DNA of 64,000 bases from Stomoxys calcitrans (lineage: Eukaryota; Arthropoda; Insecta; Diptera; Muscidae), in the NCBI RefSeq assembly GCF_963082655.1, contig NC_081553.1:194311373-194375372 (forward strand). Reading direction: 5' to 3'. This document shows positions 27,331 through 38,066 of the stretch, one piece after another. The notes below the pieces were generated by a model. It was not told the DNA's origin and did no database searches. It saw only the letters and a program-made list of their open reading frames with translations. The position numbers were made by a program, and so were the translations under genes. Position 1 is the stretch's first letter. Each line of letters opens with the position of its first letter.

Positions 27331-27898
27331 AGAACGTTTTGACATGCGAGCGTTATTTGTATTGTTTACAGTAACTTCAAAAAATCATCTCGCCCAAAAA
27401 ATGAAATTAAATCGTAAACATTTTCGTGCTATCATTTTTTACAACTTTCGACGTGGATTAACTCAACAACAGTGCATCGATGAACTTTATTCTTTTTTTG
27501 GCAAAGAAGCTTGTTGTTGTTGTTGCAGTTTGTTGTACACTGAGGCGGCAGCCCTTGCCGATGAAGGAATCCATCGGGTCAATCCGGTACGTACAACCGG
27601 CTGCCATGGGATGAAGCTCCATGAAGGACCTGTGTTTATCGATGGTATGGTGAAAATTCAACCGAGGTCGTAGATCACTCCAAGATGAATCTCGCGAAGG
27701 GCGTCCGATGTTGTTCCAAAGATCTGATGATGCTGTGTGTTGGATCCCACAAAACTTCTCAATAGCTCAAAAAAAAGCTCCTGTCGATTGAAGAAATGCT
27801 GCAAAAATATAAAACAACAGCATTTTTGAGCACTCAAAACTTTGATTTGATGAGTCATTTGCCGTATAGTTCAGACTTGACACCGAATGACTTCTTTT
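27331..27898 (+). mobile_element. Mariner-family transposase remnant, interrupted
   Basis: The N-terminal text RKHFRAIIFYNFRRGLTQQQ and CIDELYSFFGKEA (27420-27512) is the mariner DNA-binding start. After a LINE fragment (27513-27612) and broken sequence, the C-terminal text HLPYSSDLTPNDFF (27858-27897) corresponds to the mariner 'PYSPDLAPxDFF' catalytic region. Stops and deletions show it is dead. A mini-me-type element truncates it at 27899. Confidence 0.75.
27513..27612 (+). mobile_element. LINE family A 5'-end fragment inside mariner
   Basis: 'tgttgttgttgcagtttg', 'tgaggcggcagcccttgcc' and 'gggtcaatccggtacgtac' match the 5' blocks near 13190-13240 and 20690-20750. It splits the mariner sequence. 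Confidence 0.65.
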
Positions 27899-28690
27899 TA
27901 TACCCACCACTGAAGGATGAGGGTATATTCATTTTGTCATTCCGTTTGCAACACATCGAAATATCCATCGAAATATAGGATCGGACCCTATAAAGTATAT
28001 AGATCTAGACATGTCCGTCCGTCTGTCTGTTGAAATCACGCTACAGTCTTTAATAATAGAGATATTGAGCTGAAATTTTGTTCATGAGCAGGTTAAGTTC
28101 GAAGATGGGTTATATCGGACTATATTTTGATATAGCCCCCATATAGACCGATCTTCCCATTTAGGGTCTTAGGTCCATAAAAGCCACATTTATTATCCGA
28201 TTTTGCTTAAATTTGGGACAGAAAATTCTGTCAGCCCCTTCGACATCCTCCTTCAATTTGGCCCAGATCGGTCCAGATATGGATATAGCTGCCATATAGA
28301 CCGATGCGCCGATTTAGGGTCTTAGGCCCATAAAAGCCACATTTATTATCAGATTTTACTGAAATTTGGGGCAGTGAGTTGTCTCAGGCCCTACCACATT
28401 CTTCTTCAATTTGGCCCAGATCGGTCCAGATATGGATATAGCTGCCATATAGACCGATCCTCCGATTTAGGGTCTTAGGCCCATAGAAGCCACATTTATT
28501 ATCAGATTTTGCTGAAATTTGGGGCAGTGGGGCACAATTGAACAATGACTTGTATTTATTAGTATTTGGTCCAAATCGGAACATATTTCGATATAGCTGC
28601 TATGGGCCATAAGGTATGCATTTTCACCGGATTTTGACGAAAGGTGGTTTACATATATACCCGAGGTGGTGGGTATCCAAAGTTCGGCCC
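27899..28690 (+). mobile_element. Mini-me-like element, third subfamily
   Basis: Head 'tacccaccactgaaggatga', short GTCY ('gtccgtccgtctgtctgt'), internal units with 'ttagggtcttaggcccata' and 'atagctgccatatagaccg' at 28161, 28314 and 28467 (exactly 153 bp), tail 'ccgaggtggtgggtatcc' and 'aaagttcggccc'. Confidence 0.82.
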
Positions 28691-28880
28691 ACCTAAGTGC
28701 CGGTATCTGTTAGACGCGAAAGCCGGGCAATGACAAAGGAAATTGCTCCAACGTCTCATCATCTTCCCCGCATGCTCTACACATTCTATCACTTGCCGCA
28801 CCGATTTTTCATAAGTAGCTCGACATCCTTCTAACTTCCTTTCAGTAATAGCCTCGTCTTCTCTCCCCATAGGGTTTTCG
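28690..28880 (-). mobile_element. LINE family B fragment
   Basis: The minus strand reads ECVEHAGKMMRRW and FLCHCPAFASNRYRHLGGP, like the 3' end of LINE B at 42268-42450 (FLCHCPAFGANRHPYLGGD). Confidence 0.65.
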
Positions 28881-29069
28881 ACGTCCTACCGACCGTTTCG
28901 TCTTAGATTTTTACGCCGATCAATTTCGCCCCATTTTTGGGCAACGATCAATTTTGCCCCATAGCCCATCCTTCGGTGGTGGGTATAAAAAAATGTCCAT
29001 GTTATAATGAGCAAAATATCAAGGCCTTAAGTGGTCCGGGATCCTTTTGCCAGACTTTGGCCTTCCGAA

Positions 29070-29460
29070 AATTTGTACACCCTCCACCATAGGATGGGGG
29101 TATACTAATTTCGTCATTCCGTTTGTAACACCTCGAAATATGCGTCTAAGACCCCATAATGTCCAATTCCAACAACTGTGCTAAGTATGGTTCAAATCGG
29201 TTCATAACATGATATAACTGTCATATAAACCGATCTTGTATCATGAATTCCTGAGCCGCTGGAGGGCGAAATTCACATTCGATTTGACTGAAATTTGGCA
29301 TGACGTGTTTCGTTATGACTTTCAATCACTGTGCTAAGTATGGTTCAAATTGGCCTATTACCTGATATAGCTGCCATATAAACCGATCTGGGATATTGAC
29401 TTCGTGAGCCTCTAGAGGGCGCAATTCCTATTCGATCTGACTGAAATTTGGCATGACGAA
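29070..29460 (+). mobile_element. Mini-me/Helitron-like element, short
   Basis: Head 'caccctccaccatagga' and 'tgggggtatactaatttcg', then directly two internal units ('gccgctggagggcgaaat', 'cctctagagggcgcaattc'). The core and GTCY part are deleted. Confidence 0.75.
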
Positions 29461-29514
29461 TTTTTTCATTTTAAAGTTTCGTCTCCAAAGAGACACAAAA
29501 TTAAAGCTTGTAGG

Positions 29515-30125
29515 AACAGAACAACGATGATCGAGAGACCGGTTTACATGGGTGCTATATCAGGTAATAGACTGATTTGGACCGTACTTGGCACTGTTGT
29601 TGAAAGCTATAACAGAACTCTACGTGCAAAATTTTAGCCAAATCTGGCAAAAATTGTGGCTTCCAGGGGCTCAAGAAATCAAATCGGGCGAACGGTTTAT
29701 ATGGGGGCTATATCAGGTTATAGACCGATTTGGACTGTACTTGGCACAGTTGTTAGAAGACATAACAGAACATTATGTGCAAAATTTCAGCCAAATCGGA
29801 CAAAATTTCTGGCTTCCAAGCTCTCAAGAAGTCAAATCGGGCGATCGGTTTATATGGGGACTTTATCGAAATCTGAACCGATATGCCCTATTTGAAATCC
29901 CCAACAACCTACATTAATATTAAGCATCTGTGCAAAATTTCACTCGGCTAGCTTTACGCGTTCGTCCGCTATCATGATTTCGACAGACGGACATGCTTAG
30001 ATGAACTCAGAACGTCGAGACGATCAAGACTATATATATACTTTATGGGGTCTTAGACGAATATTTCGAGTTGTTACAAACGGAATGACTAAATTAGTAC
30101 ACCCTTATGGTGGTGGGTATGAAAA
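29515..30125 (-). mobile_element. Mini-me/Helitron-like element, inverted
   Basis: In plus orientation the order is reversed: internal units ('gtttatatgggggctatatc' type landmarks at 29554, 29707 and 29860, 153 bp apart), then 'gtcttagacgaatatttcg' and the head complement 'ttatggtggtgggtatg' near 30108. It lies about 50 bp from an oppositely oriented copy. Confidence 0.8.
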
Positions 30126-30224
30126 TATCTTTGAATATTGAAAACCATACTAAAAGATATTGCAGACTTCAATCAGAGGCAGATTTTTTGTAGAGATTTG
30201 TGAATTTTTCAAGTTTTTTGGGGC

Positions 30225-30650
30225 TGTTAGGGCGAAATCATTAAATTTTTCAATTTTTGTTTGATCCTTGAATGGCTCTCGCCGCTGCTCCATGTGCCCA
30301 GATTCGAATCTTGGCCGGGCTCTGCCGAATTTATGATTTTTGAAGTTTTTTGCCTGTTAGGGCGAGATCATTAAATTTTTAAATTTTTGTATGTTTCTCT
30401 TTCAAGGCGAGCTGAATGATCGGAGATGCAAATGGAAAAGGAAAGTCTACGATAGCCTTCCTTTTCCATTTGCAACTCCGATCATTCAGCTCGTCTCGAA
30501 AGAAAAACAAACAAACATTGAAAAATTTAATAATCTCGCCCTAACATGCAAAAAACTTAAAAAATTAAAAATTCGGCAGAGCCCGGCCAAGATTCGAACC
30601 TGAGCACATGGAGCAGCGGCGAGTGCCATTGCCGTTGGCTTAGCGTTCGA
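30225..30650. mobile_element. SINE family B, two copies in inverted orientation (palindrome)
   Basis: The left copy carries a tRNA-like B-box 'agattcgaatcttgg' (about 30289-30303) and the right copy its complement 'caagattcgaacct' near 30588. The centre is a 36-bp arm with one mismatch ('cgagctgaatgatcgga...ggaaaaggaa') around a 14-base loop at about 30446-30459. The tRNA-like region has no intact acceptor stem, so no tRNA gene is called. Confidence 0.75.
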
Positions 30651-30839
30651 AGCCATCAATAGAACTTCCAACAGATGAACAAAATCATGTGTAGTACGGA
30701 AGAGGTGTAATTTGTCACAGATAGAATGTCTGTCATTACACAAAAATACATGCATTGGGATAAGTACAGCTAGCAGACAGGGTTGTCGAGTGTGGTTAAT
30801 GTGGTAATTGTATCATAGATGCGTTTTCGCTATTAATAA

Positions 30840-32190
30840 CATACCAACGCCCGGCCCTTGAAGTCATCACACTTAACATGTTTGAAAAGTCTTCAAACCA
30901 AAGACGATCTCATCCCACTGTGTGTCTGTGGCTGCAGGTACACACACATACACACACACTGTGTTACCAAACTCCATACAGAAAAGTTATATAAAATTTT
31001 TGAAAAAAAAAAAATACGCAAATCTATAAAAATATTTTATTATTATTAATTATTATTATTATTATTGTATACATATAGAAAATACATAAAATGTATCTTA
31101 TATGTATAGAAAGAACTATACATGTATTTAAAAGCCGATTACAAATCCATACAAATTCAGAACTACTACTACAACAACAACAACAACAACAAAAAACCCA
31201 AACTAAAAGAAGAAGAAGAAAACTATTAATTGTAACAATTTATTGTGATAGCAAAAACTCTGATGATGATAACAATTTTCGCTTAACTAAACCACAAATA
31301 AAATACCAAAAAAAAATGAAAGAAAAAAAACACAGAAATTCAAATTTTATTAAAAACAAAAAGAAACAACAACACAAATACCAATAATAGAAATTGAAGA
31401 AAAAAACACAAATAAATCCTGGGACGACAAGTTAAGAAATAGAACAAAAAACCAAATTTAAGAAAAAAAAAAACATTTTAACAAAATGTGTGTAACGGAA
31501 AAGATTGTAAAGAAAATCTAATACTATTTACATTAAATTCGTTTATTTTTTGTTAGAAATGTAAAGAAAAAAAAAAAAAAGAGTTGAAAACAAAAGACAA
31601 GAAAACGATATATGTGTAACCAAAACGAAAAACTGTAGCAATTACAAAAGAAAAAGGAGAAAAAGAAACATTTATTAACTCTATATCTATCTACTTATAA
31701 ATATCTCTATCTATATATATATACATACATATATGTAATTATCAAATGGAAATAAGAATCAAACTATATATACATTCATATATATATATATACACATGAA
31801 CAATATACTTCAATGTAAGCTGGAGACGGATGTAAAACGATGAAGAAAATTAAACGAAAAAAAAATAAATGAAAACACAAACACACGTCACAAATATGTA
31901 AGAAACGAAACAAGGAGGAGACAAAAGAAATATACATAAATAAAAAAAGGAAAGAAATAAATCAAAATGAAATGGTAATTGAATAAGTTTTATTTTTTGT
32001 GTTGTACGGCAAATCGAAAAGGAAGTTAAACCAATAGCAGGTAAATAAAATAGTTTTATAGAAAATTTAGTAAAAATTTCCTCAAAATTCTATCCAAACA
32101 AAAACCATAAAAGCAGCAAAAATTAACAGATTTTGCTGAAATTTTGACCAATTGTATGAGTCATTAAGGCTGATTATAGATAATATGGGA
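30840..32190. other. AT-rich non-coding region, possible 3' UTR
   Basis: (CAA)n, (GAA)n, (TA)n and A-runs; 'aataaa' occurs near 31410, 31866, 31940 and 31956, followed by TTTTGTGTTGT-like sequence near 31995. The composition resembles the wge 3' UTR. It may be the distal UTR of wge or of an unseen gene. Confidence 0.35.
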
Positions 32191-32195
32191 TAATA

Positions 32196-32432
32196 TTGGG
32201 TTGCCCAAAAAGTAATTGCGGATTTTTCATATAGTCGGCGTTGACATATTTTTTCAACGGCTTGTGACTCTGTAATTGCATTCTTTCTTCTGTCCGTTAT
32301 CAGCTATTACTTTTAGCTTGCTTTAGAAAAAAAGTGTAAAAAAAGTATATTTGATTAAAATTCATTCTAAGTTTTATTAAAAATGCATTTACTTTCTTTT
32401 AAAAAATCCGCAATTACTTTTTGGGCAACCCA
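32196..32432. mobile_element. Mariner-type MITE, copy 1
   Basis: Inverted ends 'ttgggttgcccaaaaagtaa' and 'ttactttttgggcaaccca', about 237 bp, flanked by TA. The internal sequence ('atagtcggcgttgac', 'taagttttattaaaaatg') is shared with four other copies. Confidence 0.88.
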
Positions 32433-32439
32433 TATTTGA

Positions 32440-32955
32440 GTAAACTGATCACATGATCCAAGACTAAGAGACTTTTCTAGAAAGTATAGGAGACTTTCCT
32501 TAGAAGCTTAGGAAATTTTCTTAGTATGTTTGGGAGATTTTCCTAGGAAGTTTGAGCGATTTTCCCAAGAAGTCGGAGAGACTATCGTAGAATGTCTGTG
32601 AGACTTTCCTAAAAAGTATGAAAGATTTTTTGAGCAAGTCCACCAGAAATTCTAGACATTTTCGAAGCAAAAGTGGAAGACTTCCAGAAATTCATGGAGA
32701 CTTTCTCAGACAGCTCGAGAAATTTTCAGGGACACTTCCTAGAATATCAGGGAGAAAGACTTGGTGACTTTCCCAAACTGCCCGGGAGACTATCTCAGAA
32801 TGTTTGGGCGAATTTTACAGAAAGTCAATGAGACTATCTCATAATGTTTGGGAAACAACTACTGAAAATATGGAAGACAATTCCACAAAAATCTGAGAAA
32901 CTATCCCAGATGTCTGCAAGACTTTCACTGGAAGTCTGGGATACATTCATAGGAA
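32440..32955. repeat. Degenerate 22-bp minisatellite
   Basis: Irregular recurrences of 'ggagactttcctagaaagt' and 'gagattttcctaggaagt'. It grades into the regular array at 32956. Confidence 0.7.
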
Positions 32956-33280
32956 GTCTTGGATTCTAGGATACATCCATAAGAAGTCTGGCAGTCTTCC
33001 ACAGAAAGTCTGGCATTTTTCCAGCGGAAGTATGGCAGTCTTCCACAGGAAATCTGGCAGTCTTCCACAGGAAATCTGGCAGTCTTTCACAGGAAGTCTG
33101 GCTGTCTTCCACAGGAAGTCTGGCATTTTTCCAGGGGAAGTCTGGCAGTCTTCCACAGGAAATCTGGCAGTCTTCCACAGGAATTCTGGCAAACTTCCAT
33201 AGGATGTCTGCCAGTCTTCCATAGGAAGTCTGGCAGTCTTCCACAGGAAGTCTGGCAGACATCCAGAGGAAGTCTGGTAT
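32956..33280. repeat. Minisatellite, unit 'ggcagtcttccacaggaagt'
   Basis: About 15 tandem units of 20-24 bp, variants aggaagtct and ggaaatct. Repeated TARLPVEDCQ-like frames on the minus strand are artefacts of the repeat. Confidence 0.9.
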
Positions 33281-33284
33281 TAAA

Positions 33285-35300
33285 ACTACCATTTCCCAAA
33301 GGAGAGGGTATTAAAACTACACTTTCCCAAAGGACAAGGAATTAAAACTACCCTTTCCAAGGAAAAAGGTAAAACTACCCTTTCCCAAGGAAAAAGGTAA
33401 AACTACCCTTTCCCAAAGAAAGGGCAATAAAACTACCCTTTCCCAAAGTAAAGTGAATTAGAACTAGCCTCTCCCAAAGGAAAGGGTATTAAAACCACCC
33501 TTTCCCTAAGAAAAGGGAATCAGAACTACCCTTTCCCAAAGGAAAGGGTATTAAAACTTCCCTTTCGCAAAGAACAGGGTATCAAAACTACCCTTTCCCA
33601 AGATAATGAGTGTTAAAATTACCTTTTCCCAAAGGAGAGGGTATTAAAACAAGGGTATTTCCCAAGGTAAAGGTTATTACAATTACCTTTTCCCAAAGGA
33701 AAGGGTATTAAAATTACCTTTTCCCAAAGGAAAGGGTATTAAAATTACCTTTTCCCAAAGGAAAGGGTATTAAAATTACCTTTTCCCAAAGTAAAGGTTA
33801 TCAAAACCACCCTTTCCCAAAGGAAAGGATATTAAAACCACCCTTTCCCAAAGGAAAGGGTATTAAAACATCCCTTTTGCAAAGGACAGGGTATCAAAAC
33901 TACCCTTTCCAAGGTAAAGGGTATTAAAATCACTTTTCCCAAAGGAAAGGGTATAAAAATTACATTTTCCCAAAGGAAAGGGTATTAAAACTACCCTTTG
34001 CCAAAGAAAAGGGTATTAAAACAACCATTTCCAAACGAAAGGGGAATTAGAACTACCCTTTCCCAGAGGAAAGGGTATTAAAATTACCCTTCCCTATGAA
34101 AGGGTATTCAATCTACGGTTTCCAAAAGGAAAGGGTATTAAAACTAGCCTCTCTCAAAGGAATGGGAATAAAACTAGCCTCTCCCAAAGAAAAGGGTATA
34201 TAAACTAGCTTTCCCAAAGGAAAGGGTATTGAAATTACCCTTTCCCAAAAGAAAGGATATTAAAACTACCCTTTCCAAAGGAAAGGGAATTAAAAACTAC
34301 CCTTTCTCAAAGGAAAGGCTATTAAAACTAGCCTCTCCCAAAGGAAAGGGTATTAAAACTATCCTTTCCCAAAGGAAAGAGTATTAAAACTACGCTTTCC
34401 CAAAGGAAAGGGTATAAAAACTACGCTTTCCCAAAGGAAAGGGTATAAAAACTACCCTTTCCCAAAGGAAGGGGAACTAGAACTATCTTTTCTCAAAGGA
34501 AAGGGAGCAGAAGCTATCCTTTCCCAAGGAAGGGGTAACAAGATGACCCTTTCCCAAAGGTATGTGTATTAAAAGAGGGTATTAAGATTACATTTCCCAT
34601 GTGAGAGGGTATTAAGATTACCTTTCCCAAGGGAGAGGATATTAAAATTGCCCTTTCCCAAGGGAGAGAGTATTAAAAACCCAAGGGAAAGGGTACTGCA
34701 ACAACGCTTTTCTTTGGGAAAGGGTACTAAAATTACCTTTTCCTTTTGAAAAGGGTACTAAAATTAATCTTTCCCAAAGGAAAGGGTATTAAAGCTACAC
34801 TTCATCAGAAGAAAGGAACTTCCTTTCCTTTGGGAAAGTGTACAAAAACTACTCTTTCTTTTGGAAAAGGGTACTAAAAGTACCCTTTCCCAAGGAAGGG
34901 GTACTAAAACAACTCCTACCCAAAAGAAAGGGCACTAAAATTACTTTTTTCAAAAGGAAAGAGTACTTAAACTTCCCTTTTCAAAAGGAAAGTGTACTAA
35001 AACTACTCTTTCTTTTGGGAAAGGGCACTATAACTACCCTTTTCTATGAGAAATGGTTTTTAAACTACCCTTTCCTTTGGGAGAGGTTACTAAACTAACC
35101 TCTCCCTTCGGAAAAGGTGCTAAAATTACCGTTTCCTTTGGGTAAGGGTGCTAAAGCTAAACCCAAAGGTAAGGCTACTTAAATTACTTTTTTCCAAAGA
35201 AAATTGCACTAGAACCACCCTTTCCTAAAGGAAAGGATACTAAAACTCCCTTTCCAAAAGGAAAGAGCACTTAAACTACCCTTCCCCCGAGAAAAAAACG
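33285..35300. repeat. Hairpin-forming 26-bp minisatellite, about 75 units
   Basis: Unit type 'aaagggtattaaaactaccc' plus 'tttccc'. Each joins to the next as ACCCTTTCC-CAAA-GGAAAGGGT, a 9-bp inverted repeat. From about 34690 many units have CTTTGGG in place of CCCAAAG, i.e. an inverted loop. It is flanked on both sides by 22-bp minisatellite. Confidence 0.92.
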
Positions 35301-35314
35301 AAGGAGGTCAGTCA

Positions 35315-36250
35315 GACTTTAAGACGAAGTCTGGAAGACTATCATAGTAAATCTAAGAGATATTAATAGGAAATCAAGGAGAATATTGTTGTATGTCTGG
35401 AAGGCTTTCATGGGAAGTCTGGGAGACTTTCGTATGAAGTCTAGGAGACGTTCATTGAAAGTCTGAGAGACTTTCGTTGTAAGTCTGGGAGACTTTCATA
35501 GAAAGTCTGGAGACTTTCATACAAAGTAAGGAGACTTTCATTCGAAGTCTGGGAGACTTTCATAAAAAGTCTGGGAGACTTTCATAGAAAGTCTGGGAGA
35601 CTTTCATAGAACGTCTGGGAGGCTTTTTTGGCTTTCATAGAAAGGATTTCATAGAAAGTCTGGAGACTTTCATAGAAAGTCTGGAGACTTTCATAGAAAG
35701 TCTGGAGACTTTCATAGAAAGTCTGGAGACTTTCATAGAAAGTCTGGAGACTTTCATAGAAAGTCTGGGAGACTTTCATAGAAAGTCTGGGAGACTTTCA
35801 TAGAAAGTCTGGGAGACTTTCATAGAAAGTCTGGGAGACTTTCCTAGAAAGTTTGGGAGACTTTCATAGAAAGTCTGGGAGACTTTCATAGAAAGTCTGA
35901 AAGACATTCGTAGATAGTCTGGAAGACATTCGTAGAAAGTCTGGGGGACATTCATAGAAAGTCTGGGAGACATCCATAGAAAGTGTGGGAGACTTTCGTA
36001 GAAAGTCTGGGAGTCTTTATTGGGAAGTCTGGGAGAATTTCGTCGAAAGTCTGATAGACTTCTGCAGGAAGTCTGGGAAACTTTCATAGGTAATCTTTGG
36101 GAGACTGTCATAGGAAGTCTGAGAAATTTTCATAGGAAGTCTGGGAGACTTTTATAGGATATCCGAGACATTTTTATGGGAGGTCTGGGAGACTTACCAA
36201 AGAAGTGTGGCACACTTTCCTAGGAAGTCTGGTATATTTTCTTGGAAAGT
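35315..36250. repeat. Minisatellite, unit 'gtctgggagactttcataga'
   Basis: About 40 units of 21-23 bp. A homogeneous 21-bp block ('gtctggagactttcataga' type) spans 35650-35770 and the flanks are more diverged. The unit is related to the arrays at 32440-33280. Confidence 0.92.
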
Positions 36251-36683
36251 TTGGGGCAAAGTTCTTCAATCAACTTAACACAATCCATCCTCTAACACTT
36301 CCTTAATTCCTTCTTATGGATTCTCAGTTTCTCTCTATAGACGCCAAATTTTTCATCCTTTTACCGCTTCCACTGCCTGCTTTGAGCTCTTTTCTATTAT
36401 TCGTTTTGAGTTTCCATGGATTCTTATTCCACTAACTTTTGGCCTCGCTCATTTTCTGCTTCCTGGTCGGTCAAGCCTCCTTGAAGGAAGAAATTATTCC
36501 ACGCATTACTGTTTGTCCCAAGTCTTTTATGTGTTTTGCGCACAAAATCTTCACCAGAGCGTAACTTACTTTTTTTCAATTAACGCATTAAACTCCTCCC
36601 ATCTCATCTCTACTGTAGAATTCATTACAAAAAAAAAAACCACATCAGATTCTCTTTTAAAAATTTTGTTATAGTCGCTATTA
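36251..36683. other. No gene seen
   Basis: C/T-rich sequence between the minisatellite block and the pseudogene, without coding frame or recognised repeat. Confidence 0.35.
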
Positions 36684-37420
36684 TCAAGTCTTTAAATACA
36701 GATCTAAGAATTGAATGAGTATATCGGTCTCGACATTGCTAAAGGCCCCTTTAATGCCAATGGACTCTCTCAGTGTGTTAATCTTAGATAGAGGGAATAA
36801 TGGATCGTCCGTAGTCGCTGGAGAACATTTTTTGACAGCAGCTAGGGTACGCTTTGTGAAGATCGACTTTGTGTTATGGCTCTCCACTGCGTTACTTCCC
36901 CGATCCTGTTGTAGGGGCTGCGACATCAAATGGACTAAACTCTCCAGATCGTGCATAGGTTTTGCGAATAGGTCTTGCAAGTTATGAAAATCTCTACTGC
37001 TGATGTACTTTCCGGAATAGGGTAACGTGTTGTGAAAGATCATTTTGACCTTCTGTCTCTCGGATTATTGGATTGCAAATCAAATGCCAGACCATCGCCC
37101 AGATTCGCAGTTTTTCGGGCACCAACATAAGCTCCACCAATCGTTTCATTATCTCCAACGGCACCTTATCGTCGTTGAAACTTAGATTTCACTTATAGAT
37201 CTAAACGGATACCATGTCCATGTTAGCACTCGACCTGGACCTACCAGAGTACGGTCGGGAAATAATCCCACCTGATAGTCCGTTTTGTTTGCCCATGTTG
37301 TGTGGGATCCTGAATCCAAGAATGTTGTGTTGTCTGTCTAATGAGTATGGAGAGACACTATCCATGGCTGCTATTTTGTTAAGGGTAAACTTAGCCTTGC
37401 TCACAAATCTTCTTTTTTTT
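36684..37420 (-). pseudogene. Broken copy of an unidentified protein-coding gene
   Basis: Reading the minus strand from about 37420, one frame gives KAKFTLNKIAAMDSVSPYSL and IPHNMGKQNG, then VSV, two in-frame stops (near 37200 and 37185), then the same frame continues FNDDKVPLEIMKRLVELM and LRIWAMVWHLICNPIIRE. A one-base shift at an A-run near 37045 leads into 36684-37043 (FHNLQDLFAKPMHDLESL; LMSQPLQQD; ETDILIQFLDLYLKT). The coherent, helix-like protein text broken by stops and a shift indicates a decayed gene copy. A 32-bp intron would be needed to remove the stops, which is too short for flies. The parent gene was not recognised. Confidence 0.6.
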
Positions 37421-37922
37421 GATAGAAATTGGTTTGTGGACTTTTATTTTATTTGCTTACAAAGAATTCCACAAAATTAGTTTTTTTTAGAAAATTACAT
37501 CAACTTCGATTTGAAAAAAAAACTGATTTTTTCCTTCCTTGGTCTATGCTTCTTTATGACTTAAAGAAGTCATTGACACTAATAACTTTGACATTCTTCT
37601 AGATATACAGCCAGCCCCATTCGTGCATGAAGGTGGGCAACTGCATTTCCTTGTAACCATTTCGCCGTTGCTAAGGTAAACAAACAAAAAAAAAGTTTGC
37701 CAGCGAACAAGAAAAAAGGCCATCTAAACATTCATTTAGTCAATCATAACCATCGATTTAATAAAAATTCATGGGAAAATATGCTTCATAGTCGGTAATT
37801 TTATGGGTTCCCCAATTGTCTGCTAATACTTGTGGTAGAGCAACTACAAAAATACAGGCAAATTAGGAGTATAAACAAAACAAATCGCTTTCGAAATCGA
37901 ATTTAGGAATTGGGATTAGGAA
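37421..37922 (+). other. Upstream region / probable 5' UTR of gene 2
   Basis: No coding frame. The last part carries in-frame stops just before the ATG at 37923. No TATA box or initiator could be assigned with confidence. Confidence 0.35.
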
Positions 37923-38066
37923 ATGAGTTCCACACCAAAATGGTATTGTCGCAATAAATCGCAACCAATGCAAACCTTTGCTGAACTCTCAAAGCTGGGC
38001 AACGAATTGAGGCGCATAACCAAACGTTTGGTCATAGATGTCAAGGTGGACATTTTTACGGAACAT
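37923..38066 (+). CDS. Unrecognised gene, exon 1 (start codon)
   Basis: 48 codons from ATG to donor 'gtaagt' at 38067. It encodes MSSTPKWYCRNKSQPMQTFA and later LGNELRRITKRLVIDVKVD. An upstream in-frame stop supports this ATG. Phase 0. Confidence 0.75.

Noticed and set aside
35580..35990. Regular short repeats resembling a CRISPR array
   Set aside because: Units are contiguous with no unique spacers, in a eukaryotic sequence.
32947..36111. Repeated-peptide frames such as KVSQTFYESL
   Set aside because: Minisatellite translations; other frames are equally open and no start, splice or domain context exists.
37175..37206. A 32-bp intron removing the stops in the 36684-37420 locus
   Set aside because: Shorter than the minimum intron in flies (about 50 bp), and a frameshift remains downstream.
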